From Pseudomonadales bacterium (GTDB lineage: Bacteria > Pseudomonadota > Gammaproteobacteria > Pseudomonadales > Azotimanducaceae), in assembly GCA_022822135.1 (NCBI GenBank), contig JAJECH010000042.1, positions 1 to 64,000 of the forward strand: DNA of 64,000 bases, in the 5' to 3' direction. This document shows positions 19,001-26,957 of this stretch, piece after piece. The position numbers were made by a program, and so were the translations under genes. The notes below the pieces were generated by a model, which was given only the letters and a program-made list of their open reading frames with translations, was not told the DNA's origin and made no database searches. Every line of letters starts with the position of its first letter. Positions within the stretch are counted from its first letter, which is position 1.

Positions 19001-21346
19001 GACCATGGATACGGAGGCAAATTGTGAACCTCCTGCTTGCGCTACTGCATTGAACTGGAGGCGAGCGCCTTCGGGGTCAGTAAAGTACTCGGCGACGTTG
19101 ACCGAGCCCGTACCGTTAACCGCGACGGTTTGATCTGGAATCGTCCGAGGAGTGCCCGCGGCGTCGGTTGCAACTTGCGGCGCTTCTGGATGATCGGCGA
19201 CGGTGACAATCACAGCGGCTGTTCTTGTACTTAAGTCCCAACCGTCGTTTAGTTGCACCTCGACGACGTGTTGTTGGCTTGTTTCGAAATTGAGACGGCC
19301 GACGAGTTTTACTGCTATTTCGCCAGTGTGGGTTTGTGTACCGATTTTTGGATCAACAACGGCTTCGAAAGGTGCCGAGTTCACTACTGTTGCTGTGATC
19401 GAGTCACCATCTGGGTCGCTGTAACGTAATCCAGGTACGCGGACTATGGTGTCTGTGGGTTCGTTTTCAACGATCGCTCGTTCAGCGTTTACTCTTGCAA
19501 CTCCACCTACAAAGGTCGGTGCTTGGTTTGTTTCGCGTACTGAAACTGGAATAACTTGCGGATTCGCACTCCCACCGGAAACCGCTGTAACGACAATGGA
19601 TGTCGATCCCGCTGGACCAACAGGATTCACAGTAAGAACAGATCCTTGAAGACTTACAGTGACAATCGTTGGATTACTAGAAATAGCGGTGTAGGCTATT
19701 GGTGTTCCGTCGGGGTCACTGAAGTGATCGTTGAGATCAACCGAACGTCCTGCTCGTCCGGCTACTAACTGCGAGATCTGGTTAATTGGCCCGGAGAACT
19801 CGAGACCCTCATCAACGTTTTGCACGACGATACTAATCGGGACCCGCGCGTCTTGTGCGGGGTTGTATCCATCGCTTGCAACCAACGTAATCGTGTAGGT
19901 TCGATTGGGTGGGGCAGTCTCGTAATCAAGATTCTTCCCTTTAATTTCTACGTTTTGGCTAGCCAGTGCTGTCGAATCCAGCCAAGCACATCCGCGACCG
20001 AGAGCAACAGCATCTGGGATTACTGTATTCTCATCTATGGTTCGGCACGCTAGAGAAGCTGGGCTACCTTCAAGACGATAAGTGAGGGGATCGTTGTCCA
20101 AATTAGTAGCGTTCCAAGCATTACTCGACGCAGGTCTTGGACCGATAAGAACCGGGAGGTCATTGCGAGTCTCATCGACGCTTACTCTAAATCCTTGCGC
20201 TCCACCTGCGAAAAGTGGTGCATCGTTTACGCCGGTTTTTACGTAGACCGTGATTCGAGCTTGGTGTGACCAGATGAGATTGGTGGCATCAATTGCCGTA
20301 CCAGATCGACTCAGAGTCGGATTCGACGACCACCCGTGAAACTTCAATACAGCTCGACGCACACCTGGTTGCTCATGCGCTAATGGTGTGATTTGAATAT
20401 TTGAACCGAAGGTCGTAACGTTGACCACCTCCCCACCACGGGTGACATCGGCAGCTTCAGGATTCGCGGGTGGGACGGGTGCAGGGAAGCAATGTGCGGC
20501 GTTGCCCGTTAAAGTGGCACTCGCATCTAGGTCTATGTCACCTCGAACATCTGGGGAATCAGTTTGACCTGGTGTACGATATTCATCGACCTCGAAATCA
20601 TCGGCACAGGCTTTAAACCGCATCGCTGCAGCGTTTCTATCTGGATCGCGAAAGACTTGATGTGCGAAGATCGGTGGGATTCCGCCGACGTCCGGTGTCT
20701 TTTGAATGTACAAAACTCGTCCAGCGTCACCTTTGTAAGGCGCGAGAACCTCAGGTCTCTCATCCTGATTTGTTACACGCAGCGATATCGTGAGCGTGTT
20801 AGCGATTCGATTGGTTGCAGATTCGTTTACTTTCTTGCTTATGATCCGGAATGTAAAGGTTGGCGTTGTCTCATGGTCTAGAGTTTGATCGACCTTAAAA
20901 GTGAGTGCTAAGTTGGTGTCAAGATCGAATTTCGTTTTGCCACTTTGATCCAATTCATACGTGAAGTCGCTTTGTACTGCCGAATCGCTATTTCTGGCCG
21001 AACTAATTCGACTGTTGAGCGCGTCTAGATTTGGATTGTCGACGGTACCGGTATTCCGGTGACTCTCCGTAATCTCAAATCCTGATATACCCTCTGTTGT
21101 AAATGCCCTCTCCTGTGCTAGAGCAGGAACAGCACAGACAGTTGCAAGACATACTATCAGGAATTTAATCCCGTTGTGACTTCCAAGTCGAGATCCGCTC
21201 TTGAGCGAAGACGCAGTAGCAGATTCTGAGTAATGCGATTCGTGTTGAGGAATCGAGTCTTCCTCGAATTCAGGAATCGCGATTCCCGAGCGTCGAAACG
21301 GGGTTTTATGTGCAGCCTTCGCGACTGATTTCGCAACAGAGTTCAA
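16028..21346 (-). CDS. Giant secreted surface protein: Ig/cadherin-like repeats plus C-terminal beta-barrel
   Basis: 1772 residues from a TTG chosen for its strong GGAGG site 6 bases upstream. An unusually long N-terminal extension of about 57 residues precedes a hydrophobic signal segment (FLIVCLATVCAVPALAQ). About residues 80-500 hold cadherin-like sequence with phrases such as FSDPDG. At least five or six tandem Ig-like repeats of about 85-95 residues then run to about 1290, each with a [FT]DPDGDxLxFTA strand, a middle TVxGSxLTV strand and a closing VTVTATD. The last 400-450 residues are strand-rich (alternating Gly/aromatic/polar, ending KVNARLNF), as in an autotransporter-type outer-membrane barrel. 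Inferred role: self-exported adhesin. No passenger protease motif was seen. A hairpin follows the stop. Confidence 0.82.
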   Translation of the reverse strand: MNSVAKSVAKAAHKTPFRRSGIAIPEFEEDSIPQHESHYSESATASSLKSGSRLGSHNGIKFLIVCLATVCAVPALAQERAFTTEGISGFEITESHRNTGTVDNPNLDALNSRISSARNSDSAVQSDFTYELDQSGKTKFDLDTNLALTFKVDQTLDHETTPTFTFRIISKKVNESATNRIANTLTISLRVTNQDERPEVLAPYKGDAGRVLYIQKTPDVGGIPPIFAHQVFRDPDRNAAAMRFKACADDFEVDEYRTPGQTDSPDVRGDIDLDASATLTGNAAHCFPAPVPPANPEAADVTRGGEVVNVTTFGSNIQITPLAHEQPGVRRAVLKFHGWSSNPTLSRSGTAIDATNLIWSHQARITVYVKTGVNDAPLFAGGAQGFRVSVDETRNDLPVLIGPRPASSNAWNATNLDNDPLTYRLEGSPASLACRTIDENTVIPDAVALGRGCAWLDSTALASQNVEIKGKNLDYETAPPNRTYTITLVASDGYNPAQDARVPISIVVQNVDEGLEFSGPINQISQLVAGRAGRSVDLNDHFSDPDGTPIAYTAISSNPTIVTVSLQGSVLTVNPVGPAGSTSIVVTAVSGGSANPQVIPVSVRETNQAPTFVGGVARVNAERAIVENEPTDTIVRVPGLRYSDPDGDSITATVVNSAPFEAVVDPKIGTQTHTGEIAVKLVGRLNFETSQQHVVEVQLNDGWDLSTRTAAVIVTVADHPEAPQVATDAAGTPRTIPDQTVAVNGTGSVNVAEYFTDPEGARLQFNAVAQAGGSQFASVSMVGFSTVQFQGLQATGNAPVIVVVTATDPSNLSATITFRVFVSSNNPPQLVRQPVVPALRVGTASTIPLSGTFSDNDEGDRVLRYEASSNDESIVLAQVSSDGLSMVLIPRAEGSTTVVITAIDTRGGRNTTNVTVTVLGNVPPVIETPIGTVELRPNQTGEPIDLNTHFSDPDGDTLTFTATADQPNIATVTVEGSSLTIRARNRGLTAVTVTATDPDGESVRMTFLVAVINDPPSAQTPITLELEHRGDTDTVDLTTIFTDPDNDALTFTASIADEMIATVSIEGSTLTVEAIGVGESEVTVTATDAFGLAGMSTFTVTIANRAPVVAMEIDDQETDRTMMIMVDLSMVFSDPDGDALAYTATVADSTISNASIDGAMLTVNNTAVGTTTVTVTASDEFGDSVSTSFDVTVVNKAPEAVEGAIASIDLQVGGEAVARDVSTGFTDDDSTPLVITASTVNEAVATATVSGMMVSVSPVSRGGTMVEITATDAHGASVSVLVGVRVSDSEIKAVANTALASFSRTLLNSVSSTLGARLIADADGLYTPFAMYSLDDFAPTDGYAFSSNNTMASTPYGIDDEGWATTNPLNAGVSPQHNQFNQLDALFGRGFALKLAAAGDPMFWSIWGGLDAQSFEAPDHEGSATSFYFGADLTLQGQWTFGVGIGRTAGEVDYSYGSAMQKMDNELTQFIPYARMQPSDRTTVYAAFGIGSGSVETTVIGNNNDKADLKGTLGLLGGRQIVFTTANGLNLAIVGDYGFSNLETDEGDSGAHGLLAEVTRLRAGLETSFNMLMGADGSFSPFLTVGFRSDGGDGLAESGVEISGGIRITNPIMSVDANFRTLATYGADDYSETGFAIAALLNPTAGATGLSISLSPSWGASAVNTNTMWQNDLDTNRVPNLASWGIADRERMRIDSNIGYGFLVVDERFLLTPFIDVQSGYSDEHDVSFGAKLSQFMRVGAQSLDVSVQVGENSSYSGTQEESIKVNARLNF

Positions 21347-21428
21347 TTTCCACCTCCTGTCGAAATTGCGGCATGAGCCGAGCTTCGCTCAATTTCGCGA
21401 ATGGGCGACGACCCATCGCACGAAGCAT
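21306..21428 (-). CDS. Possible 40-codon leader peptide overlapping the giant gene start
   Basis: ATG at 21428 with an excellent GGAGGAG site 5 bases upstream (21434-21440). The frame runs 40 codons (begins MLRAMGRRPFAKL) to a TAA at 21306, past the TTG start of the surface protein at 21346, in another frame. The product is basic and matches nothing I know. The layout (strong start, overlap into the next start) is that of a translational-coupling or attenuating leader. It could also be accidental. Confidence 0.35.
   Translation of the reverse strand: MLRAMGRRPFAKLSEARLMPQFRQEVEIELCCEISREGCT
21351..21357 (-). promoter_or_regulatory. Ribosome binding site deciding the TTG start of the surface protein
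   Basis: GGAGGTG on the minus strand; the GGAGG core is 6 bases before the TTG at 21346. It justifies a TTG start where no ATG is available. Confidence 0.6.
21361..21397 (-). promoter_or_regulatory. Inverted repeat in the leader of the giant gene
   Basis: CGAAATTG (21361-21368) and CAATTTCG (21390-21397) form an 8-bp stem. Two nested mini-hairpins lie inside (CGG-CATGAG-CCG and GAGC-TTC-GCTC). It lies just upstream of the GGAGG site and inside the possible leader frame, so it could control ribosome access. Confidence 0.4.
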
Positions 21429-21837
21429 TCGATCTCCTCCATGAGAAAGGCAATTCGGTTCAGAGCTTGTTAGCTCCTAACGCGCTACGCGAACGTATAC
21501 GGTCGATTCAACAAATCAGCCGAAATGCGATTTAAGTATATAGGAAAACGCTCGATTTGATAAGCGCTAAATTAACGACGTTCAAGACTTAACTTACTGA
21601 TTGAGTTAGCTAAATATGAATCGAGTGGCAAGTTTCAGTGAAGCCGAGACTTCGTGGAAGTAGAGATTGAGCTTTCGTCGGGATTGAAATTGGGGGTGAA
21701 TCGGGAATCTGAGCGGTCTTGTAGAACCATTGAACTGGTCACATTCGTGACGCGCGATTCGTATCGGTAGAAGATCGATCAGTGCACAGGATTTCCAGTT
21801 CGTAAACGACTTCCCGGCTCGAAGGCTGCTAAATCGC
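21429..21837. other. Intergenic between the ETF-QO gene and the giant surface-protein gene
   Basis: About 410 bp, AT-rich around 21530-21610. It probably contains the promoter of the giant gene on the minus strand. No gene was recognised. Confidence 0.4.
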
Positions 21838-23493
21838 TTACATATTGGGGTAGTTCGGACCTCCGCCGCCCTCTGGCGCAATCCACGTTATGTTCTGTGC
21901 TGGGTCCTTTATGTCGCACGTCTTGCAGTGCACGCAGTTCTGCGCGTTGATCTGGAATCTTGGTCCGGATTCCTCTTCTACGATCTCATACACGCCTGCT
22001 GGGCAGTACCGTTGCGCAGGCTCCGCGAAATTCGGTAAATTCTGCGCTACCGGAATCGATTCGTCAGCGAGTGTCAGATGACAAGGCTGATCTTCTTCGT
22101 GGTTCGTGTTCGACAGAAACACGCTTGACAGTCGATCGAACGACAAGATGCTGTCAGGTTTGGGGTACTCGATCGTTTTTGCTTCACTCACATTAATGAG
22201 CGTCGCATGGTCAGGTTTCGGGTCCGATAGCTTGAACGGCGACTTCCCGCCGAGTATGTTCTGTTCGACAAACGAATAAGCAGAACCGAAAAACAATCCC
22301 CACTTATGCCAAGCAGGACCCGCGTTTCGCGATGAATTCAGTTCGTCAAACAACCAGGAATCCGCCACGCGGTCGAAGAGATTGATTTCAGTTCCTTCAT
22401 CGCCTTGTTTTAGACTGTCGAGAACCGCCTCCGCCGCGAGCATCCCGGACTTCATGGCCGTATGGCTGCCTTTGACCTTTAAGACGTTCAAAAAACCAGC
22501 ATCGTCGCCAATCAATGCCGCACCAGGAACCGTAAGTTTCGGCAATGCCGGCAGTCCGCCTTTAACGATCGCTCGCGCACCGTATGAGACTCGCGTTCCC
22601 CCAGCGATCTCATTCACGATCACAGGGTGGTGCTTCCACCGCTGAAATTCCTCAAACGGACTCAGATACGGGTTCTTGTACGCGAGGTCGACAATCAATC
22701 CCAGTGAAACCTGCCGGTTCTCAAGGTGGTACAGGAAGCTGCCACCTGTCGCGGCGCTTGATAACCCGAGAGGCCATCCAAGCGCGTGAATGACTTTCCC
22801 TTGATCAGCGCGTTCCTCTGGAACCTCCCAAAGTTCTTTGAGTCCGATGGCGTAGTGCTGTGTGCCAGAATCAGCATCCAGCTTGTACTTCTGAATGAGC
22901 TGTTTGCCTAGATGCCCTCGACAACCTTCCGCTAATAACGTGTATTTCGCACGTAGTTCGTAACCAGGTTGGTACGTTCCTTTCTGTTCACCGTCCTTAC
23001 CGATGCCCATATCGCCCGTCGCGATACCGCATACACGGTCTTGATCGTCAAACAATATCTCGGTCGCGGCGAACCCAGGAAACGTCATAACACCAAGCGC
23101 TTCCGCTTGCTCACCAAGCCATCGACACAGATTGCCTAACGAAATCGCGTGATTGCCAGCGTTGTGGATCGGTTTCGGAATGAGGAAACGAGGGATCGGA
23201 AAGCTGGACGTTTCACTCAGAAAACAGTGGTATTCGTCCTTCATGACCGGGTTATTGACGGGAGCACCTTGTTCCTGCCAATCGGGAATCAACTCATTGA
23301 GAGCTCGAGGATAGAAGACTGCGCCAGAGAGGATGTGTGCGCCGATCTCACTGCCTTTCTCGGCAAGGCACACCGTGATTTCTTGCCCTGTCTCAGCAGC
23401 GAGTTGCATCAGCCTAATTGAAGCTGCAAGACCTGATGGACCGCCGCCTACGATGACGACATCAAAGTCCATTGCTTCGCGTTCTACTGTCAC
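21838..23493 (-). CDS. Electron transfer flavoprotein-ubiquinone oxidoreductase
   Basis: 551 residues from a GTG; the ATG at residue 8 (MDFDVV) is an alternative. FAD-binding motif VVIVGGGPSGLAA at the N-terminus, the family phrase GSEIGAHILSGAVFYPRAL, and LAEGCRGHLGKQL in the middle. The C-terminal [4Fe-4S] ligands are NCVHCKTCDIKDP, followed by the typical WIAPEGGGGPNYPNM end. Known role: inner-membrane-associated enzyme passing electrons from reduced ETF to ubiquinone. It is divergent from etfB-etfA, which encode its electron donor, across a gap of about 145 bp. Confidence 0.95.
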   Translation of the reverse strand: MTVEREAMDFDVVIVGGGPSGLAASIRLMQLAAETGQEITVCLAEKGSEIGAHILSGAVFYPRALNELIPDWQEQGAPVNNPVMKDEYHCFLSETSSFPIPRFLIPKPIHNAGNHAISLGNLCRWLGEQAEALGVMTFPGFAATEILFDDQDRVCGIATGDMGIGKDGEQKGTYQPGYELRAKYTLLAEGCRGHLGKQLIQKYKLDADSGTQHYAIGLKELWEVPEERADQGKVIHALGWPLGLSSAATGGSFLYHLENRQVSLGLIVDLAYKNPYLSPFEEFQRWKHHPVIVNEIAGGTRVSYGARAIVKGGLPALPKLTVPGAALIGDDAGFLNVLKVKGSHTAMKSGMLAAEAVLDSLKQGDEGTEINLFDRVADSWLFDELNSSRNAGPAWHKWGLFFGSAYSFVEQNILGGKSPFKLSDPKPDHATLINVSEAKTIEYPKPDSILSFDRLSSVFLSNTNHEEDQPCHLTLADESIPVAQNLPNFAEPAQRYCPAGVYEIVEEESGPRFQINAQNCVHCKTCDIKDPAQNITWIAPEGGGGPNYPNM

Positions 23494-23639
23494 GAGTCCC
23501 CCATACGCAATTCGCCGCGATTATAAAAACGATAGAGGAATAAAATCTTCCGCCGATAACGCCTGCCTTGGCGTTTTTCGCATGCACCGCAATGGCGCTG
23601 TATGCGACTCAGTTTTTTCAAAGTCACATATTGGAACGT
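23494..23639. promoter_or_regulatory. Divergent promoter region ETF-QO / etfBA
   Basis: 146 bp between two divergent genes of the same electron-transfer pathway, so co-regulation from this gap is likely. No operator was identified. Confidence 0.4.
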
Positions 23640-24392
23640 ATGAAAGTTCTTGTTGCTATCAAACGCGTCGTTGACCCTAACGTCAACGTGGTCGTAAAAC
23701 CAGACGGCACCGGTATCGACCTTACCAACACGAAAATGGCCGTTAATCCTTTCTGCGGTATCGGGATCGAAGAAGCGGTCCGGCTGCGGGAAGCTGGCAC
23801 CGCGGAGGAAGTGATTGCGGTTACGGTCGGAGGCGAGAAGTGCCCCGAAACACTTCGCGTGTGCTTGGCGCAAGGTGCCGATCGAGCGATCCACATCGAA
23901 GCCGACGACGACGTTGAACCTTTAGCGATCGCCAAGCTGATTCAAGCGGTTTATGAGCGTGAAGAGCCCAAGATCGTCATGTTCGGTAAGCAGAGCATCG
24001 ATGGCGACAACGGGCAAACCGGACAAATGTTCGCGCAACTCACGGGCTTACCGCAAGCGACATTCGCTTCGGAGCTGACGGTGGATGGCGACACAGCGAC
24101 GGTGATTCGAGAGGTCGACGGCGGTTTACAGACAATCAAGACGTCCATTCCGATGGTTTTAACGACGGATTTGCGTTTGAATGAACCGCGTTACGCCTCA
24201 TTACCGAACATCATGCAGGCACGGAAGAAGCCAATCGAAACGGTTTCACCGTCCGATCTCGGCGTCGAAGTCCAACGTCACACTGAGATTTTGGATGTCT
24301 CGCCACCCCCAGGCCGTGCTGCGGGCATCAAAGTTGAATCAGTCGACGAATTGGTCGACAAGCTGCGGAACGACGCAAAGGTGATCGCATGA
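23640..24392 (+). CDS. etfB: Electron transfer flavoprotein beta subunit
   Basis: 250 residues from the ATG at 23640 (MKVLVAIKRVVDPNVNV); a longer frame from 23568 has no family resemblance. Signatures are NPFCGIGIEEAVRL, GKQSIDGDNGQTGQM and the ETF-beta motif around VLTTDLRLNEPRYASLPNI. Known role: binds AMP and, with EtfA, forms the soluble ETF carrying electrons from acyl-CoA and other dehydrogenases to ETF-QO. Its stop overlaps the etfA start (ATGA). Confidence 0.96.
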   Translation: MKVLVAIKRVVDPNVNVVVKPDGTGIDLTNTKMAVNPFCGIGIEEAVRLREAGTAEEVIAVTVGGEKCPETLRVCLAQGADRAIHIEADDDVEPLAIAKLIQAVYEREEPKIVMFGKQSIDGDNGQTGQMFAQLTGLPQATFASELTVDGDTATVIREVDGGLQTIKTSIPMVLTTDLRLNEPRYASLPNIMQARKKPIETVSPSDLGVEVQRHTEILDVSPPPGRAAGIKVESVDELVDKLRNDAKVIA

Positions 24393-25321
24393 GCGTATTA
24401 GTAGTCGCTGACCACGACAATGAAGCACTTAAACCGGTCACGCTGGTTTCGCTGGCCGCAGCCTCCGAAATTGGCGGCGATGTTGATGTCTTAGTCGCAG
24501 GTCACAACTGTGAAGCGGTTGCGAATGAAGCAGCACAAGTCGGCGGCGTCAACAAAGTACTCCTTGCCGACGCAGCATCCTATGAACATGCGCTACCAGA
24601 GAACGTTGCGCCGCTGGTTGTCAATCTAAGCGGCAACTACAGCCACTTGCTCACTGCTCATACGACGACCGGCAAGAACTTCATGCCGCGCGTCGCAGCT
24701 GCGTTAGACGTACAAATGATTTCAGACATCATGGGCGTTGACTCCGAGGACACGTTCAAGCGTCTGATCTACGCGGGTAACGCGATTGCGACCGTGAAGA
24801 CCAGCGACGAGAAGAAAGTGCTGACCGTTCGCGGGACCGGTTTCGACGGCGTCGCGCCAGATGGTGGGAGCGCTTCCGTTGAAACGATCGACGGTGCGGA
24901 TTCAGACGGCAGCTCCGAATTCATTGCGGACGAACTTGCTAAATCCGAAAGACCAGAACTCACGGCGGCTGGCGTTGTGATCTCCGGCGGTCGCGGTATG
25001 CAGAACGGCGAGAACTTCTCGCTGTTGGAAGGCATTGCCGACAAGCTCGGTGCAGCGATTGGTGCCTCACGGGCAGCGGTTGATGCGGGGTTTGTACCCA
25101 ACGACATGCAAGTCGGGCAAACAGGGAAGATTGTTGCACCCGAACTCTACATCGCGGTCGGTATTTCCGGTGCGATTCAGCACTTGGCCGGTATGAAGGA
25201 TTCGAAAGTGATCGTCGCGATCAACAAGGACCCGGACGCGCCGATCTTTCAGGTCGCAGACTACGGCTTAGTTGCTGACTTGTTCGACGCGTTACCCGAG
25301 TTCGAGACGGCGCTAGGTTAA
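24389..25321 (+). CDS. etfA: Electron transfer flavoprotein alpha subunit
   Basis: 310 residues, overlapping etfB by 4 bases. The C-terminal FAD-binding domain is clear: VISGGRGMQ, then GASRAAVDAGFVPNDMQVGQTGK, LYIAVGISGAIQHLAGM and INKDPDAPIFQVADYGLVAD. Complete and of normal length. Partner of EtfB; electron acceptor is the ETF-QO encoded divergently upstream. Ends 2 bases from the convergent pyrB stop. Confidence 0.96.
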   Translation: MSVLVVADHDNEALKPVTLVSLAAASEIGGDVDVLVAGHNCEAVANEAAQVGGVNKVLLADAASYEHALPENVAPLVVNLSGNYSHLLTAHTTTGKNFMPRVAAALDVQMISDIMGVDSEDTFKRLIYAGNAIATVKTSDEKKVLTVRGTGFDGVAPDGGSASVETIDGADSDGSSEFIADELAKSERPELTAAGVVISGGRGMQNGENFSLLEGIADKLGAAIGASRAAVDAGFVPNDMQVGQTGKIVAPELYIAVGISGAIQHLAGMKDSKVIVAINKDPDAPIFQVADYGLVADLFDALPEFETALG

Positions 25322-25322
25322 T

Positions 25323-26345
25323 TCAGCTACCTAGTCGATTTCGAGGCGTCTGCCAACGTAACGGTTTTGCGTGAAGCTCGACGTCATTCACGACGTCGAA
25401 GATCAACGTAAACAATGCCATGCGGATGAGCACACCGTTCTGCGTTTGGCGAAAGATGGCAAGGTTCGGGTTCGAATCCAGGTCTTCGTCTAGCTCCTGA
25501 CTTTGCGCACGCGAGTCGCGCGGTAGTGGATGCATGATCACCGTGTTCGATTCGCAATACTGCGAATAGATTTCCTGGTTCAAGCGGAACAGGCCGCGAT
25601 AGTAATCGGCTTCTTCCTGTGTTGGGAAACGTTCTTCCTGAACCCGCGTGACATAAAGGATGTCGACGTGCTGGATACCTTCGCGAAGGTCGTGAAATTC
25701 CGAAACTGATGCACCGCCTTGACGAAGTAACTCGATTAATTCGGGTGGGGCGTCCAAACCTTCAGGCGACGCCAATTGCACCGTTACCTTCTTAAAGAGG
25801 GTCAAGAGCTTTAACAGTGAATGTACGGCTCTTCCGTTGGCTAAGTCACCAATCAATGCGATGCGGAAGTCGTCGACGCTCTTGTTTTGGGATTCAAGTT
25901 CCTTACGGATGGTGTAGAGATCCAGTAACGCTTGTGACGGATGTTCGTTCGCCCCGTCGCCGCCGTTAATGACAGGAACTAGAGACGCCGACGCAAATTC
26001 TTCGGCCGAGCCAGTTTCCGGGTGGCGTATCACGATGATGTCGCTGTAACCAGAAAGGACCCGCGCGAAATCACGCATGGACTCACCTTTTACGATCGAC
26101 GAGGACTCGATACCGGTGGTTTCTCGAACGTTTCCGCCAAGGAGGTTAAACGCGCTTCCAAACGAAACACGCGTGCGCGTGCTAGGTTCGAAAAACATGT
26201 TGGAAAGGATGGCGCCTTCGAGCACCCGGGTGATACGTTCACGACCTGCGAACGGTCGCATACGATCGGCGACTTTGAAGATTTCCTCGACGTCGGCGCG
26301 TTCGAACTGTTGCACCGAAAGGATGTGGTCGCCGTGAAAGTTCAG
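25323..26345 (-). CDS. pyrB: Aspartate carbamoyltransferase catalytic chain
   Basis: Carbamoyl-phosphate motif FFEPSTRTRVSFGSAF, then GESMRDFARVLSGYSD, NGGDGANEHPSQALLDL, the aspartate-side GDLANGRAVHSLL and MHPLPRD. Known role: second step of pyrimidine synthesis. The frame has no ATG at its front. By family resemblance the protein should begin (M)NFHGDHILSV, which puts a CTG at 26345; a GTG at 26315 would cut off 10 conserved residues. Length about 340 residues from the CTG. No pyrI regulatory gene is adjacent. A decayed copy of its first about 75 codons and leader lies at 31309-31627. Convergent with etfA. Confidence 0.93.
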   Translation of the reverse strand: MNFHGDHILSVQQFERADVEEIFKVADRMRPFAGRERITRVLEGAILSNMFFEPSTRTRVSFGSAFNLLGGNVRETTGIESSSIVKGESMRDFARVLSGYSDIIVIRHPETGSAEEFASASLVPVINGGDGANEHPSQALLDLYTIRKELESQNKSVDDFRIALIGDLANGRAVHSLLKLLTLFKKVTVQLASPEGLDAPPELIELLRQGGASVSEFHDLREGIQHVDILYVTRVQEERFPTQEEADYYRGLFRLNQEIYSQYCESNTVIMHPLPRDSRAQSQELDEDLDSNPNLAIFRQTQNGVLIRMALFTLIFDVVNDVELHAKPLRWQTPRNRLGS

Positions 26346-26373
26346 ATTTGTACCAGAGGCTAGACGCGTTGAA

Positions 26374-26388
26374 CGAAGCCATACTTCG
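26374..26388 (-). promoter_or_regulatory. Small hairpin in the pyrB leader
   Basis: CGAAG-CCATA-CTTCG (plus-strand reading), a 5-bp stem about 30 bases upstream of the proposed CTG start. Recurs in the pyrB remnant at 31309-31627 and, in altered form, at 27953-27987. Possible leader structure; function unknown. Confidence 0.35.
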
Positions 26389-26520
26389 CCTAGACGTGCA
26401 TTTTAAGAAGCAGCCTTAAAGCTTCTGAACCGAATTCCGTTTTATCAGTCGCCGATTTCATACATCGTATCGCATTTGTTATTAAGCTGCGGACATTGAA
26501 TAACAATTCGAGCACTAAAC

Positions 26521-26763
26521 ATGCCTCACTATTGCATTAATCGCAACAAACATAACGGCAACCACACCATTCACCGGATCGGACCGTTCATGGGACCGGA
26601 TGGCAACCCGCGCACATGTTCTTCGTTTCCTAATCCTGAGAACCAAGTCGCGCTCGGGTATTCATTCAATCGAGATTGGGCGGTTCGTAGCGTGACCGCA
26701 CAGGGCGTAAAAGCGAAGGCGTGCGGTCAATGTTGTGCTGAGAGTTTCCCAAAACTATGGTAA
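26521..26763 (+). CDS. Small Cys/His protein, second member
   Basis: 80 residues, ATG start. MPHYCINRNKHNGNHTIHR matches the start of the protein at 11720 (MPKFCMNTNKPNGYHIVHN). A middle Cys (RTCSSF) and a terminal CGQCC also align, and an insertion of about 13 residues lies in the centre. Probably a metal- or redox-binding mini-domain; function unknown. It sits between the HEPN-like gene and pyrB on the opposite strand, and is absent from the duplicated copy of that locus near 31700. Confidence 0.65.
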   Translation: MPHYCINRNKHNGNHTIHRIGPFMGPDGNPRTCSSFPNPENQVALGYSFNRDWAVRSVTAQGVKAKACGQCCAESFPKLW

Positions 26764-26957
26764 CGCCCGTATTGGAACTCCATCCGTCGTGAGAGGAATT
26801 TCGTTTGCTTGAGTAACACGCTGATCAACGCTTGCATCGTGATACCAACAGAACGTACATGTAATAGCTGCGAGTCATCCACAATCTCGCGAGAAGATCG
26901 TGAGTTTCTTGAACTGCAGTTAAATCACGTATTTCCTTCGGTACGCCATGATCATCT

